Source: Candidatus Rifleibacterium amylolyticum
Lineage (GTDB): Bacteria; Muiribacteriota; Ozemobacteria; Ozemobacterales; Ozemobacteraceae
Direction: 5' to 3'
DNA: 64,000 nt
Assembly (NCBI GenBank): GCA_009917695.1
Contig: JAACJG010000002.1
Span: forward strand, 372,001 to 436,000
Shown here piece after piece: positions 48,926-58,440 of this stretch; within the stretch, counting starts at the first letter, position 1; each line of letters starts with the position of its first letter. Made by a program: the position numbers and the translations under genes. A model generated the notes under the pieces. That model saw nothing but the letters and a program-made list of their open reading frames with translations, was not told where the DNA came from and ran no database searches.

Positions 48926-49894
48926 ATGCCTGAACCCAAGCACAGCCCGATCGAATTCCTTGCCGACTGGTCACACCTTGCCGGAGGCTTTTACGCTGAC
49001 GCTCCCGTGTATGAACCAGAGATTCCAGAATCATTAAAACATTCTGAGCTTTATCAGCTGCTGATCAATCGGGTTATGCTGCGCGAATTCTGCAGAAGCA
49101 ATCAGATCGAACAGCCGCCATATATTTCCGGGCTGCAGTTCGATGCACTCTCAGCCTGGGCGGTAAAACGCAACCGCTTTCCGCTTGCAATGAAGTCGGC
49201 AATAAACGGCAGCGACTGCGACCACTGCTACATTCTTAAAGCCTTTCGCGAATTGCCTGAATTTTTCGACGCGATAAGAAATTCTATAAATGGGCCGGTC
49301 ATACTGGAAGAGTTCATCAACGCAAAAACTCGAATTGAAGTTACCTATATAGCCGGTTTACCACGTCTGTTCTCTCAGTTCGGACTTGAGAAATCGATGC
49401 GCATGCGCCACAGCTGGCGTGTATTTCCAATCAGACCGCCGGAAGCTCTGGTCGATCAGATCTGCTCAATCACCTCCAGATTCAAAGGTCTCGAAAAAAT
49501 AAAAGATGCGCCGATACGCTTTTCGTTTGCCCTGCGCGACGGAAAGCTCATACTCTTATCGGTCAACTCAGGCATGAACCGGCCAGAATATCATCCAGAC
49601 TGGTGCAAAGCAGCCGGCATATCATGCATTTCATTGCCGCCAGTCAAAAGTCGCAGCAAAAAGATCTGCAAACTCTTGATTTATACCGATATCGGAGAGT
49701 TTCCCGAGAACGAACTATTCGCAACCGGTGGTGACAGTCTGGTAAAATTTGGCGCCGCCGGTAACCAGACAATTGCGCTTTTAAGCTCAGGCAATACAGC
49801 CCGGCTTCTCGAAGATGCTGAAAAAGTCGATGCCTTTTTCAGGCACTCGCGCGACAGCGGCTACCAACCGCCGCAACCAGCTGAAGAAGACTGA
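48926..49894 (+). CDS. ATP-grasp-like protein of unknown substrate
   Basis: The central part resembles an ATP-grasp fold: FPLAMKSAINGSDCDHCYIL (lysine and glycine loop), FRELPEFFDAIRNSINGPVILEEFI (nucleotide-binding Glu pair) and RIEVTYIAG. The final region is less typical; LRDGKLILLSVNSGMNRPEY stands where the Mg-binding Glu-Asn motif is expected, which makes activity uncertain. ATP-grasp enzymes ligate carboxylates to amines or thiols. It has 322 residues, and no partner genes point to a substrate. The upstream ribosome-binding site is weak. Confidence 0.55.
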   Translation: MPEPKHSPIEFLADWSHLAGGFYADAPVYEPEIPESLKHSELYQLLINRVMLREFCRSNQIEQPPYISGLQFDALSAWAVKRNRFPLAMKSAINGSDCDHCYILKAFRELPEFFDAIRNSINGPVILEEFINAKTRIEVTYIAGLPRLFSQFGLEKSMRMRHSWRVFPIRPPEALVDQICSITSRFKGLEKIKDAPIRFSFALRDGKLILLSVNSGMNRPEYHPDWCKAAGISCISLPPVKSRSKKICKLLIYTDIGEFPENELFATGGDSLVKFGAAGNQTIALLSSGNTARLLEDAEKVDAFFRHSRDSGYQPPQPAEED

Positions 49895-49902
49895 ATCGGC
49901 TG

Positions 49903-51270
49903 TTAAAATTTACTGCGGTAACCGCGCCAGACATCAAAAAACAGCTTGTTGCCCTGAAAATGCGGGCAATACTTGTAAAACGAAAAGGTTGCAGCGTTTT
50001 TCACCTGCACTCTTTTACCATCTATGGTCATAACTACCTTTTCGCCGCGATCGAGTTTTGCCTTTGCGTCATCATACCAGCGTCGATAGGTATGCGCCGC
50101 GTATTCGACCTGCTTGTCGAAACCCTTGAATTTCTGGTTCCAGTTGCCGGAATCGTAACAGCCGACACCAAGCGCCCAGTCAAGTTTATGCTGAGTTGCA
50201 GAAGACTTTGAAATCAGCCCCTGTTCGCATTGCAACCTGGTTAAAATGACCTGCGGATTGATACTGTATTTTTTTGCGGCATCGTAAATCATCTGAGCCG
50301 GCGAAGAGCCACGATATGGCTTTGCCAGAACAGAATTCTTTGATTCGAGAAACTTCTGAATCTGGGCGACAGTCATGGTGCCACTGTTAGTCAGGGCATG
50401 ATCTGAGATCAGGTAGTCCTGTTGAAAGGTCTCCTGCCAGGACTCATTTCCGGTCGAAGGCGCAACGCCTGAACTCGATGAAGATGTCGATTGCGTTTGC
50501 GCAGCTCCTGTTGTAGATGCGTTCTGTGACACCGTGGCATCTGGTTTTGTTGCCGATGTATTCAGACCGCGCGGCAATGCAATAAGTTGTCCCGGGAAAA
50601 TCAGATTCGGCGTTGCAGCGATGTTGCTGGCCTGATATTTAACGATATGTTGCCACATCCCGCCGTTGCCATAATATTTTTCGCAGATTTTGTACAATGA
50701 ATCGCCAGATTTAACCCGGTAGTAATCCATTCCGGTGATGCCAGCGGATGAAACGGGCGAGCCCGAAGCGCCCTGCCGAGAAGCAACTGGAGTCTTTACT
50801 GTTGTAGCAGCAGAAGAGCCCGCACTGGCATGAGCACCTATGGCTACAGGGGCTTCACCAAACGGCGACGGAGCGTCGGAAAATACAGGAGCGGTTGGAA
50901 CCGCGGCGGCTGAAGCGTTTTGCGCCTGTTCGAAAGCATCCATATCCATTTCAGAGACGCCAGGGGTATTTCTAAATATTTCTATTTCAAGATTACGCTT
51001 AGCTTCGCGCAACGCTTCTGCATATTTAGCCACGTCTGAACGGCCCAGACCAACAGCCTGCTGATAGTCGCGGTAGGCCTTCTGATATTGTTCAAAAGCC
51101 TTTTCAACACTGGCAGGCGAGCTGGGCTCACGCACAGCGGCAAAAGGCTGCTTCTGTTTGTTATCGCGAGCGATTTCGTTGCTCACCACCAAAGCTGCCG
51201 CGCCAAGCGCTATGCCAACGGCCATGGTAAGCATGAAACCGATAACTCCCCTGCGGTTCAGCGTAAACAT
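49903..51270 (-). CDS. Membrane-anchored LysM protein with lysozyme-like C-terminal domain
   Basis: GGAGACGACAGC precedes ATG 51270. An N-terminal helix (GVIGFMLTMAVGIALGAAALVV) anchors it. A helical region (ASVEKAFEQYQKAYRDYQQA) and Ala/Ser-rich linkers flank a LysM domain at about 180-230 (YYRVKSGDSLYKICEKYYGN, NLIFPGQLIALP). The C-terminal domain at about 305-450 (AQMIYDAAKKYSINPQVILTRLQCEQGLIS, DWALGVGCYDSGNWNQKFKG, FYKYCPHFQGNKLFFDVWRG) looks like a glucosaminidase/lysozyme-like fold with a candidate catalytic Glu in LQCEQGL. It probably binds and perhaps cuts peptidoglycan. Confidence 0.75.
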   Translation of the reverse strand: MFTLNRRGVIGFMLTMAVGIALGAAALVVSNEIARDNKQKQPFAAVREPSSPASVEKAFEQYQKAYRDYQQAVGLGRSDVAKYAEALREAKRNLEIEIFRNTPGVSEMDMDAFEQAQNASAAAVPTAPVFSDAPSPFGEAPVAIGAHASAGSSAATTVKTPVASRQGASGSPVSSAGITGMDYYRVKSGDSLYKICEKYYGNGGMWQHIVKYQASNIAATPNLIFPGQLIALPRGLNTSATKPDATVSQNASTTGAAQTQSTSSSSSGVAPSTGNESWQETFQQDYLISDHALTNSGTMTVAQIQKFLESKNSVLAKPYRGSSPAQMIYDAAKKYSINPQVILTRLQCEQGLISKSSATQHKLDWALGVGCYDSGNWNQKFKGFDKQVEYAAHTYRRWYDDAKAKLDRGEKVVMTIDGKRVQVKNAATFSFYKYCPHFQGNKLFFDVWRGYRSKF

Positions 51271-51497
51271 GCTGTCGTCTCCAGGTTAATAATTTGCTCG
51301 ACCGCTAACGGTACCTTTTTTAATCATAACAAAAATTCTAACGAGTGTTTAAGTTTACGCGAAATTATCACAAAAGTTTCAAATTTACCTGCATTTCTGT
51401 CATTTGCCTGAGAATTACTGATCGATCGCTTTTTTTATGTTCAATCCGGGTTGATTTATGGTAAATTTTCAGTAATTCAGTCAGGGTCGGCAAACAG

Positions 51498-52454
51498 ATG
51501 ACTATCAAATCAGCTTCAGACAAGACTTCGATTTTTGTTGGTGTGGCATTCATTCTTCTGGCCAGCATTATCGGAACTGGCGGCGTTTTGTGGAAAAACT
51601 TCGTCGAGTACACCGGCAACAGCTCAAACCTTCCAGACGTCTTTGCTGGAATCTCTGAGCAACCGCCGTATAACCCTTCGACCGACCCTGATAATCGTGA
51701 AGAGATCATCTTTTCGTTCACCATACCACGTGGAGATCTGGTCAAGTTCATTGAGGTCATGCAGCCAAAACTTGACGACATAGTCGCCAGAACAGGAAAA
51801 GTAGCAAAGATAGACGTTTCCACCAGCGAATACGAAATCGCCGACAAGGTCGAAAGGCGCCTCGTCGATTTTGGCAGTATTTCGATCATGGGATATCTGA
51901 CCTTACGCGACAAGAAAAAGATAACCGCTATTCTCGAGCGTTACAGCACGCCGCCTAAACGGACATATTTCGTGGTCAGAGCTGGTGACAAGGCTCTTTC
52001 TCTTGGCGACATATCAGGCTACCGCATAGCTTACCGCAGTAACGACTCGCTCACCGGTCACCTTATTCCATTACGCGAATTGAAACAGGCAGGCATAGAG
52101 CACAGCACTTATTTCAGCCAGGAATTCTATTCAGAGAACTACAGCGACTCGATGCTGGGCCTGCTGAATGATCAGTATGACTGCATCGTCATTTCGAGCA
52201 ACTATTTTCTCGAACAGCCTGAGAGCGTGCGTAAAAAAATGCGGATAATCCACGAGAGCCACGAAATGCCGGGCGGAGTCTATCTGACTTCACTTAAAGA
52301 ACGCAGCCCCTACGAACAGATCGTAGTCGGCAATTTTATGAAATTATCAGATACGATCAACGAAACCGAAATGTTTTCTGGCATGTTCAAAACCAGAAGA
52401 CCTGATGAACAGACCTATTCGATGCTGGTGCGGGAGTATATCAATGGCAACTGA
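51498..52454 (+). CDS. Membrane-anchored PhnD-like solute-binding protein
   Basis: An N-terminal helix (IFVGVAFILLASIIGTGGVLW) anchors a periplasmic-binding-protein domain related to PhnD/phosphonate receptors. Its typical segments are VVRAGDKALSLGDISGYRIA then YRSNDSLTGHLIPLRELKQAG, and YDCIVISSNYFLE. There are no ABC permease or ATPase genes nearby. The next gene, a HAMP-cyclase-like protein, overlaps its end by 11 bp, so it more likely senses a ligand for that receptor than serves transport. Fold call is good, role inferred. Confidence 0.72.
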   Translation: MTIKSASDKTSIFVGVAFILLASIIGTGGVLWKNFVEYTGNSSNLPDVFAGISEQPPYNPSTDPDNREEIIFSFTIPRGDLVKFIEVMQPKLDDIVARTGKVAKIDVSTSEYEIADKVERRLVDFGSISIMGYLTLRDKKKITAILERYSTPPKRTYFVVRAGDKALSLGDISGYRIAYRSNDSLTGHLIPLRELKQAGIEHSTYFSQEFYSENYSDSMLGLLNDQYDCIVISSNYFLEQPESVRKKMRIIHESHEMPGGVYLTSLKERSPYEQIVVGNFMKLSDTINETEMFSGMFKTRRPDEQTYSMLVREYINGN

Positions 52455-54669
52455 CAGCAGCATTCAGGCACAATCATTCAGCATTGGCTTTCGCCATAAG
52501 ATCGCTATTGTTTTCACGCTGCTGATAACCTTCATCATGCTGGTATCAGTGTATCTGGTGACGATACAGATCAAGCGCACCAGCCTGAAACGCGCAGAAG
52601 AGACGGGACAGATGTTCGGGCGCATGATCGCACTCGCCATGGGTGAAGACATAGTACGTGGTAATTTTCAGGGCATAGATTATGCTCTCAGTGAATTCAC
52701 GCGACACGAAAAAGTCGAATACTGCCTGATTCTCGACAACCTTGGCCGCATCATTTCCAGCACCGAACCCGGCCTGCATGGCAAGTATTTCAGCGATGGC
52801 TGGTCACGCAGCGCATTGTTTGCTACAACGCTCTCAATCAGAAGAGCAGCCAACAAACTCAGACCGGTCTACGACATTTCAGTGCCGATAATCATTGGCG
52901 GCAAGCGCCATGGCTTGATAAGAGCCGGCTTTACCATACAGGATGAGTATGAAAGCATTCGCAGCCTGTTGTTTTATAACCTCACCCTGGGAGCGATTCT
53001 CATAATAATAGGCATTCTCATCGCCTATGGCATCTCGGCAACACTGCTGGCGCCGCTTAATGCGATTCTGAATTCGGTCGAGTCGATAAGCCGTGGCGAC
53101 TACAAGCAGAGAGCGATGATCGGCAGCAGCGACGAATTCGGCGCCCTGGCCCTGTCGTTCAATCGTCTTTCATCTATATTGCGCACACGCGAAACTACCA
53201 ACAACCACATTACCAAAAAGATCCTCGAAGAAGACCCTGAGCTGGCCGACCGTCATTTCAGTGGCAAAACCTTCGCGGCGATCGTTCTGCATCTTGAGTT
53301 GAACAGATTCAATCTGTTCATCGAACGCAACTCGCCTTCTGAAGCCGTTGACACCCTCAACAGTTTCTTCGAGCAAACCGCCGAAATCATAGCTGAAGCT
53401 GGCGGAATCGTCGACCGCTTTGGCGACGGTTTCATGACCGCCATTTTTCCGACGTCAAAGAGCGACAAATGGCCGGCGCCTCTGCGGGCGGGTTACGCAG
53501 CCCTGTCAGCCCGCAACAACATAAATCTGTTCAACTACCGGCAGGCTCAGCTTGGTCTTGAAGAAGTCTTTCTGAAAACCGGCATAACCTGTGGAAAAGT
53601 CATCATCGGACATATCGGCAGTCGTTCACGCTCTGACTTCAGCGCAATCGGACCCTGTATCGCCAATGCCAGAACCAATGCCGAACTTTCCCACCGCAAC
53701 AACGGCTTTCTGCCAGTTGCTGACCGGGGCTTCGCCAACATTTCGCGGGACTATCTTCTGTTCAAAGGTCTGAGCCAGAATCCTGAGGACGACGAAACTC
53801 ATTTCATTCTCACCGGCTTCGCCAATTTCTCGTATTTCAAAGAGCTTCTACAGACAGCTTCCGCCCAGGGAAGCTACGCCATCATCTCGGCTTTCGGACT
53901 TACTCTGAGCCCTGAAGGCTTCGAGTTTCTCAAAAACGCTATTGCTGACGAGAACTGCGAATATCGCAGCGACGCGATCAGAGCGCTATCTCCTTTTATA
54001 TTCCGGCAAAACAAAGATGCCAGAGAATTGTTGATCGAGATGATAAAACGCGATCATGACTCACAACAGACATCGGTGGCAGTTTCGGTGCTGGCATTGA
54101 GCCGAGACAACGAACTTTTGAACATTTTCACCGACCTGCTCAAGCACAGCGATGACAGGATCAGGGCAAATGCGGTTGAGGCATGTATTCCCCTTGAATT
54201 TCCTGACAAGCGCGAACTGTTCAAACAAATGATGGCTGACAATGCGCCACGTGTCTGTGCCAATGCCCTGCTCGGGCTCTGGCTGGCTGACGATCAACAG
54301 ACGCTTGCCTGTCTCTACGGCATGCTCAAGTCTGACAGCAGCAAAATGAGGGCTTCAGCAGCCTATGCCATCTCATTTCTGGCAAAGGCACGCAGATTTA
54401 GACGGCTGTTTCCGGCTTACAGTGAACAATCAGGCCTGATCGTGCTGCCGGTTATCGAAAACATCCTCAAGCGCCTCAAACTGATGCTCGAAAGCAGCGA
54501 GGATTCAGAGCGCCTGCAGGCTCTGCGTGCCGTTGGCAGCATCGGTGGCACTGACTACCGCGATCAGATCGATCACCTGCTCAAAGTCGAGACCGATCCC
54601 GAGATCGTCAACCTCGCCCACACAATTCTGCACGACTGGGAGCGTCTGCTCAGACCGGCTAAAGACTGA
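52444..54669 (+). CDS. Receptor with HAMP, degenerate class III cyclase domain and HEAT repeats
   Basis: ATG 52444 with GGGAG replaces the ORF-track start 13 codons earlier. The order is membrane helix (19-40), extracytoplasmic sensor (about 45-175), membrane helix (178-200), HAMP (APLNAILNSVESISRGDYKQ), cyclase homology domain (about 275-470) and HEAT repeats to the end (ENCEYRSDAIRALSPFIFRQ, DSQQTSVAVSVLALSRDN, SSKMRASAAYAISFLAK). In the cyclase the first metal Asp position reads VLHLELNRF, the second is kept (RFGDGFMTAIF), and the adenine-selecting site reads AIGPCIANA. It is therefore probably not a normal adenylate cyclase and may be a nucleotide-binding regulator. It is coupled to the PhnD-like gene. 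Confidence 0.8.
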   Translation: MATDSSIQAQSFSIGFRHKIAIVFTLLITFIMLVSVYLVTIQIKRTSLKRAEETGQMFGRMIALAMGEDIVRGNFQGIDYALSEFTRHEKVEYCLILDNLGRIISSTEPGLHGKYFSDGWSRSALFATTLSIRRAANKLRPVYDISVPIIIGGKRHGLIRAGFTIQDEYESIRSLLFYNLTLGAILIIIGILIAYGISATLLAPLNAILNSVESISRGDYKQRAMIGSSDEFGALALSFNRLSSILRTRETTNNHITKKILEEDPELADRHFSGKTFAAIVLHLELNRFNLFIERNSPSEAVDTLNSFFEQTAEIIAEAGGIVDRFGDGFMTAIFPTSKSDKWPAPLRAGYAALSARNNINLFNYRQAQLGLEEVFLKTGITCGKVIIGHIGSRSRSDFSAIGPCIANARTNAELSHRNNGFLPVADRGFANISRDYLLFKGLSQNPEDDETHFILTGFANFSYFKELLQTASAQGSYAIISAFGLTLSPEGFEFLKNAIADENCEYRSDAIRALSPFIFRQNKDARELLIEMIKRDHDSQQTSVAVSVLALSRDNELLNIFTDLLKHSDDRIRANAVEACIPLEFPDKRELFKQMMADNAPRVCANALLGLWLADDQQTLACLYGMLKSDSSKMRASAAYAISFLAKARRFRRLFPAYSEQSGLIVLPVIENILKRLKLMLESSEDSERLQALRAVGSIGGTDYRDQIDHLLKVETDPEIVNLAHTILHDWERLLRPAKD

Positions 54670-54699
54670 AAACCGGCCATTCAACAAAAGCAGAGAACC

Positions 54700-55239
54700 T
54701 TATTTATCAGATAAAACCGTTTCGCGCTGGCTGACAGCGCCTGACAACTTCTCGCCGACGAACATGCCGATGGCAGCGGTAAAAAACTGCATGGTTGCAA
54801 TCGGCATGAACAACCACTGCACCTGGTCACTCAATTTGAGAAAATTTACGATCATGCTGCCTGCTCCCCATATAACAAGCGCTTTGGCGATAGCCGGCAA
54901 CGAATAACGCACCGGCGCCGGCAAACGCTGTACCATATAATAACCAGCGAGCATCAGCAGATTACCGGTCATGATAACCGGCAGCACAGGATACAGAGGC
55001 GCCGGCAGATGCCCCGAAACGATGCCACCAATAGGGCTGAGAATGCCAAGCATCATGGCATATCTGGCGCCCAGGCGCAGCAACACAAAAAGCAACAAAG
55101 CATTGACCAGCGTGCCGGTAACCGGGTTCGGCAAACCAACGAGCTGCAATGCCAGCAGCACAGCGAGAAATATACCGGCCTGACTGACCAGTATCAGCTG
55201 TCTGCGGCCTGTTCCTTCATTTTGTCGTTCGCTTTCCAT
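54700..55239 (-). CDS. Small integral membrane protein, ECF-transporter S-component-like
   Basis: About 179 residues with five or six hydrophobic segments (AGIFLAVLLALQLVGLPNPV, GTLVNALLLFVLLRLGARYA, MLGILSPIGGIVSGHLP, VLPVIMTGNLLMLAGYYMVQ, YSLPAIAKALVIWGAGSMIV, FMPIATMQFFTAAIGMFVG). Size and pattern (VTGTLVNALL, the IMTGN turn) resemble substrate-binding S components of energy-coupling-factor transporters. No EcfA or EcfT gene is adjacent, so it would use shared modules. ATG 55239 (MESERQNEG) is more plausible than the 76-codon extension. The 55240-55659 stretch has a T/A-rich upstream region but no gene or riboswitch I can name. Confidence 0.65.
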   Translation of the reverse strand: MESERQNEGTGRRQLILVSQAGIFLAVLLALQLVGLPNPVTGTLVNALLLFVLLRLGARYAMMLGILSPIGGIVSGHLPAPLYPVLPVIMTGNLLMLAGYYMVQRLPAPVRYSLPAIAKALVIWGAGSMIVNFLKLSDQVQWLFMPIATMQFFTAAIGMFVGEKLSGAVSQRETVLSDK

Positions 55240-55659
55240 AGGCGCAAGTCTAGCACAACAACCATACCAGGTAAACCAGACAAAATTCGGCACCTGCGCT
55301 TGTTGCTTGAGGTTCTGCGGCTTTGCCCAGGGGTTGCTTTTTCTGAGAAATCGTTTACAATATATATAGGTTAATTTTCGGTCGCTGTTATTTTTATCAC
55401 AACTTAAATGGAAATAGCCATGTATACCATCTCTACGGCCAAAAAAATCTGGCGAAGTGACTTTCATGTCTCACGACTGCCAAGTCAGAGCATCTACTGA
55501 TTCAATCTGATCAGAAGACAGAGTTCTTCGCCCCGCCCACATCATCTTTTACCCGCCGACAGCACGCGCAGGCGCCAACCCGGTTCTGCCTGCGCTATAC
55601 TGCTCTATTTCGGCAGATCATGTGGAAAAGAAACCACATATAATCAAAAGAGAATTACA

Positions 55660-56514
55660 ATGAAAAAGACAGATTTTCGCTCAAACCTTCAGAGCGTAAT
55701 GCTTCTCTTAGTTGGCTCAGCCATCTGCGCTATTGCCGTCAACGGCATTCTCGTACCCAAACAGTTTCTTTCAGGCGGTCTGACCGGCATCACCCTCTTC
55801 ATCAATCGTTTCGTGCCAGCAGCGCCGATTTCATGGATGTATCTTGCCTTCAACATTCCGCTCTTCATCTTCGGCTACCGACAGCTTGGCAAACGTTTTT
55901 TCATGCTGTCTCTCGCCGGCACCGCCTTTTATACCGCGGCCATCGAACTGATCGACTTTCGCATCGCGGTTAACGATATGATGCTCTCGGCAATTCTGGC
56001 CGGCCTGATCAATGGCATCGGCTCAGGCATGATACTGCGCTCGAAAGGCTCGGCCGGCGGCACCGACATTCTCTCGGTACTTCTGGCCAACCGTTTCGGC
56101 ATCAAACTCGGCACGACTTTTCTGTCGTTCAATATCTTCGTTCTGACCGGTGCGGCGCTGTTCTTCAGTCTTGACGAAGCTCTGTTCACCCTCGTCTACA
56201 TGTTCGTTTCATCGAAGATGATCGATCTTGCCATTTATGGCCTGTCGCAGCGCAAGGCTGTCACCATCGTTTCCGAGCAATGGAAGACGATCAACCAGAG
56301 CATACTCGACGAAATGCAGCGTGGCACAACGCTGATCGCTGCCAGCGGCGGCTTTTCGCAGCAGTCGGTCAACATGATCTACACAGTGGTATCGCGGCGC
56401 GAACTCAACCAGCTCAAAGAGGTCGTTCTCAAGGAAGATCCCAAGGCTTTTATTGTCGTGAACGAGACGAGCGAGGTAATAGGCTATCGCATCGGAAATC
56501 AGCCGCAGTGGTAA
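55660..56514 (+). CDS. YitT family membrane protein
   Basis: Two YitT_membrane units with five or six helices (MLLLVGSAICAIAVNGILVP, KQFLSGGLTGITLFINRFVP, GLINGIGSGMILRSKGSAGGTDILSVLLANRFGI) are followed by a C-terminal DUF2179 domain (SQRKAVTIVSEQWKTINQSI, RGTTLIAASGGFSQQSVNMI, VVSRRELNQLKEVVLKEDPK). The length of 284 residues is normal. The transported substrate is unknown for the family. It is followed after 17 bp by dpaL with the same orientation, suggesting a functional link with amino-acid breakdown. Confidence 0.93.
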   Translation: MKKTDFRSNLQSVMLLLVGSAICAIAVNGILVPKQFLSGGLTGITLFINRFVPAAPISWMYLAFNIPLFIFGYRQLGKRFFMLSLAGTAFYTAAIELIDFRIAVNDMMLSAILAGLINGIGSGMILRSKGSAGGTDILSVLLANRFGIKLGTTFLSFNIFVLTGAALFFSLDEALFTLVYMFVSSKMIDLAIYGLSQRKAVTIVSEQWKTINQSILDEMQRGTTLIAASGGFSQQSVNMIYTVVSRRELNQLKEVVLKEDPKAFIVVNETSEVIGYRIGNQPQW

Positions 56515-56531
56515 AAGACAGGAGAAACACA

Positions 56532-57779
56532 ATGAACAACATTCGACCCGACCTCAAGTGGATATTAAACCATCACAAGAACCCCGATCTGACACTTTGT
56601 CAGCAGCTGTTTTCGCCGGAAGTCGCACGCAAGGCGCGTCGCTTTCATCGACAGATTCCGGGCTTCAAGATGTCGCCACTGCTGGCCATGCCCAATCTCG
56701 CGCAGATGTTCGGCGTCGGCGGCATCTGGGTAAAAGATGAGTCGGTGCGGCTGCAGCTGAACTCATTCAAAGTCCTGGGCGGATCATACGCGGTTTATCG
56801 CTATCTCAAACAACGTCTTGGCGCCGATGAAGAGCTCACTTACGCCGAACTGACCTCGGCCGAAACCAGACAGAAGCTGGGCAAAATCACTTTCGCCACC
56901 GCCACCGACGGCAATCACGGCCGCGGCATCGCCTGGGCGGCGCAAAAACTCGAGCATGACTGCGTTGTCTACGTACACGCCGAGACCTCGAAGCCACGCA
57001 TCGACGCGATCCGCAGTTATGGCGCCACGGTCAAAATCATTGCCGGAAATTACGACGACGCTGTTCGTCAGATAGTGATCGATGCAAAAGAGAACGACTG
57101 GGCGGTAATTTCTGATACTTCATGGGAAGGCTATACCGAGATCCCGACCTGGATCATGCAGGGCTACACCACTATGATGGCCGAGATTCAGGAGCAGTTC
57201 GCCGGTCAGGGAATCACCCGGCCGACGCATGTTTTCGTACAGGCCGGCGTAGGCGCGCTGGCAGCCTCGGTCATCGGTTATTATCACGCGTTGTTTCCAG
57301 GCGATGCGCCGCGCTGCATCGTCGTCGAGCCAGAGACCGCCGACTGTCTTTACCAGTCTATGCAGATTGGTGACGGCAAACCGCACCGTATCGACGGCGA
57401 GCTCGACACCATAATGGCAGGTCTGGCCTGTGGCGAGCCAAGCCCGGTGGCCTGGCAGATTCTCAAAGAAGCCGCCTGCTGTTTCGTCACCTGCCCCGAC
57501 TACGTGGCGGCAAAAGGCATGCGCATTTACGGCACTCCGCTCGCCGGCGACCCATTTATCGTCTCGGGCGAATCGGGTGCAGTGACTCTCGGCGCTCTCG
57601 TATCGATTCTGCGTGAGAACTGTGTCGGCGAACTGCGCGACTACCTGCACATCAATCAGGATTCGCAGATTCTCTTCATCAATACCGAAGGCAACACCGA
57701 CCCGGTTCATTTCCGCCAGATCATCTGGGAAGGCGCCAACCCGGTTCCGCGCGAATACTGGACCGATTCACCCAGCTGA
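56532..57779 (+). CDS. dpaL: Diaminopropionate ammonia-lyase
   Basis: PLP enzyme (tryptophan synthase beta superfamily) that cleaves 2,3-diaminopropionate to pyruvate and two ammonia. LQLNSFKVLGGSYAVYRYL contains the PLP lysine, ATDGNHGRGIAWAAQKL the substrate loop, ISDTSWEGYTEIPTWIMQGYTTM is specific to this subfamily, QAGVGALAASVIGYY is the Gly-rich phosphate site, and VSGESGAV completes the PLP pocket. About 415 residues. The ORF track starts 84 codons too early inside yitT; ATG 56532 has AGGAGAAACACA. Confidence 0.9.
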   Translation: MNNIRPDLKWILNHHKNPDLTLCQQLFSPEVARKARRFHRQIPGFKMSPLLAMPNLAQMFGVGGIWVKDESVRLQLNSFKVLGGSYAVYRYLKQRLGADEELTYAELTSAETRQKLGKITFATATDGNHGRGIAWAAQKLEHDCVVYVHAETSKPRIDAIRSYGATVKIIAGNYDDAVRQIVIDAKENDWAVISDTSWEGYTEIPTWIMQGYTTMMAEIQEQFAGQGITRPTHVFVQAGVGALAASVIGYYHALFPGDAPRCIVVEPETADCLYQSMQIGDGKPHRIDGELDTIMAGLACGEPSPVAWQILKEAACCFVTCPDYVAAKGMRIYGTPLAGDPFIVSGESGAVTLGALVSILRENCVGELRDYLHINQDSQILFINTEGNTDPVHFRQIIWEGANPVPREYWTDSPS

Positions 57780-57785
57780 TGCAAA

Positions 57786-57821
57786 TTGTCTGAAGCGCTG
57801 TGAAAGCGGCGCTTCAGACAA
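57786..57821. terminator. Bidirectional terminator between dpaL and the VTT gene
   Basis: Perfect 13-bp stem TTGTCTGAAGCGC/GCGCTTCAGACAA with a 10-nt loop between convergent genes, overlapping the last codons of the VTT gene. T-runs are short on both sides. Confidence 0.65.
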
Positions 57822-58410
57822 AATCAGCCAGCCAGGCAACCGCAATGAACCTTGGAATTCTGCTGATCAGGCTGGCAAGCATCACTTTGCCGAGAGGCAT
57901 GCGGTAAATGCCGCCGATCCAGCAGACGGCCGAATAGGGTATTGGGGTGACCCCCGCGACAAAAATCGCAAGCGAACCATGATCGCGGAACAGGTCGCGT
58001 CCGCCGCGCAGATACTTCGCGCCAAACAGGCGCCGGAAACGCCAGGGCCCGAACATTCTGCCCAGCAGATAACCGGTCGTGCCACCAAGCGCGCTGGCTG
58101 CTCCGGCGACGAAAGCAGTCTTCCAGATGTTGGCACCGCCGAAAGCGGTGCCAAACACCACGGCATCTGGCGGAATCGGCTGGATAATTGCATCCGCCAG
58201 CCAGCAGACCACGAACAATGCCGGGAAGCCATAATTCTCGACCGACTCTTTGGCAAAGACCTTTATAGGCGCGCGGTACAGGTAGAACATGAGAAACACA
58301 CCGACCAGCAGCAGAATCGCTGAGAGAGTTGAAGGTGTGAGAAATCCGCCGGTCATCTGCCGGATATTGCTGATGCCAGAAATTTTATGACGCTTTAACG
58401 GATCAAGCAT
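57814..58410 (-). CDS. VTT/SNARE-associated (YqaA-like) membrane protein
   Basis: A 198-residue membrane protein of the DedA/VTT superfamily. FPALFVVCWLADAIIQPIPPDAVVFGTAFGGANIW and AGAASALGGTTGYLLGRMFG are the re-entrant-loop signature. AIFVAGVTPIPYSAVCWIGGIYRMPLGKVMLASLISRIPRF is the second half. Members of the superfamily act as lipid scramblases or transporters. It lies 30 bp downstream of the RND gene in the same direction and could be the last gene of that operon. Confidence 0.85.
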   Translation of the reverse strand: MLDPLKRHKISGISNIRQMTGGFLTPSTLSAILLLVGVFLMFYLYRAPIKVFAKESVENYGFPALFVVCWLADAIIQPIPPDAVVFGTAFGGANIWKTAFVAGAASALGGTTGYLLGRMFGPWRFRRLFGAKYLRGGRDLFRDHGSLAIFVAGVTPIPYSAVCWIGGIYRMPLGKVMLASLISRIPRFIAVAWLADFV

Positions 58411-58440
58411 TCAGGTATTCTATCATCCTTGCGCTCAAAC

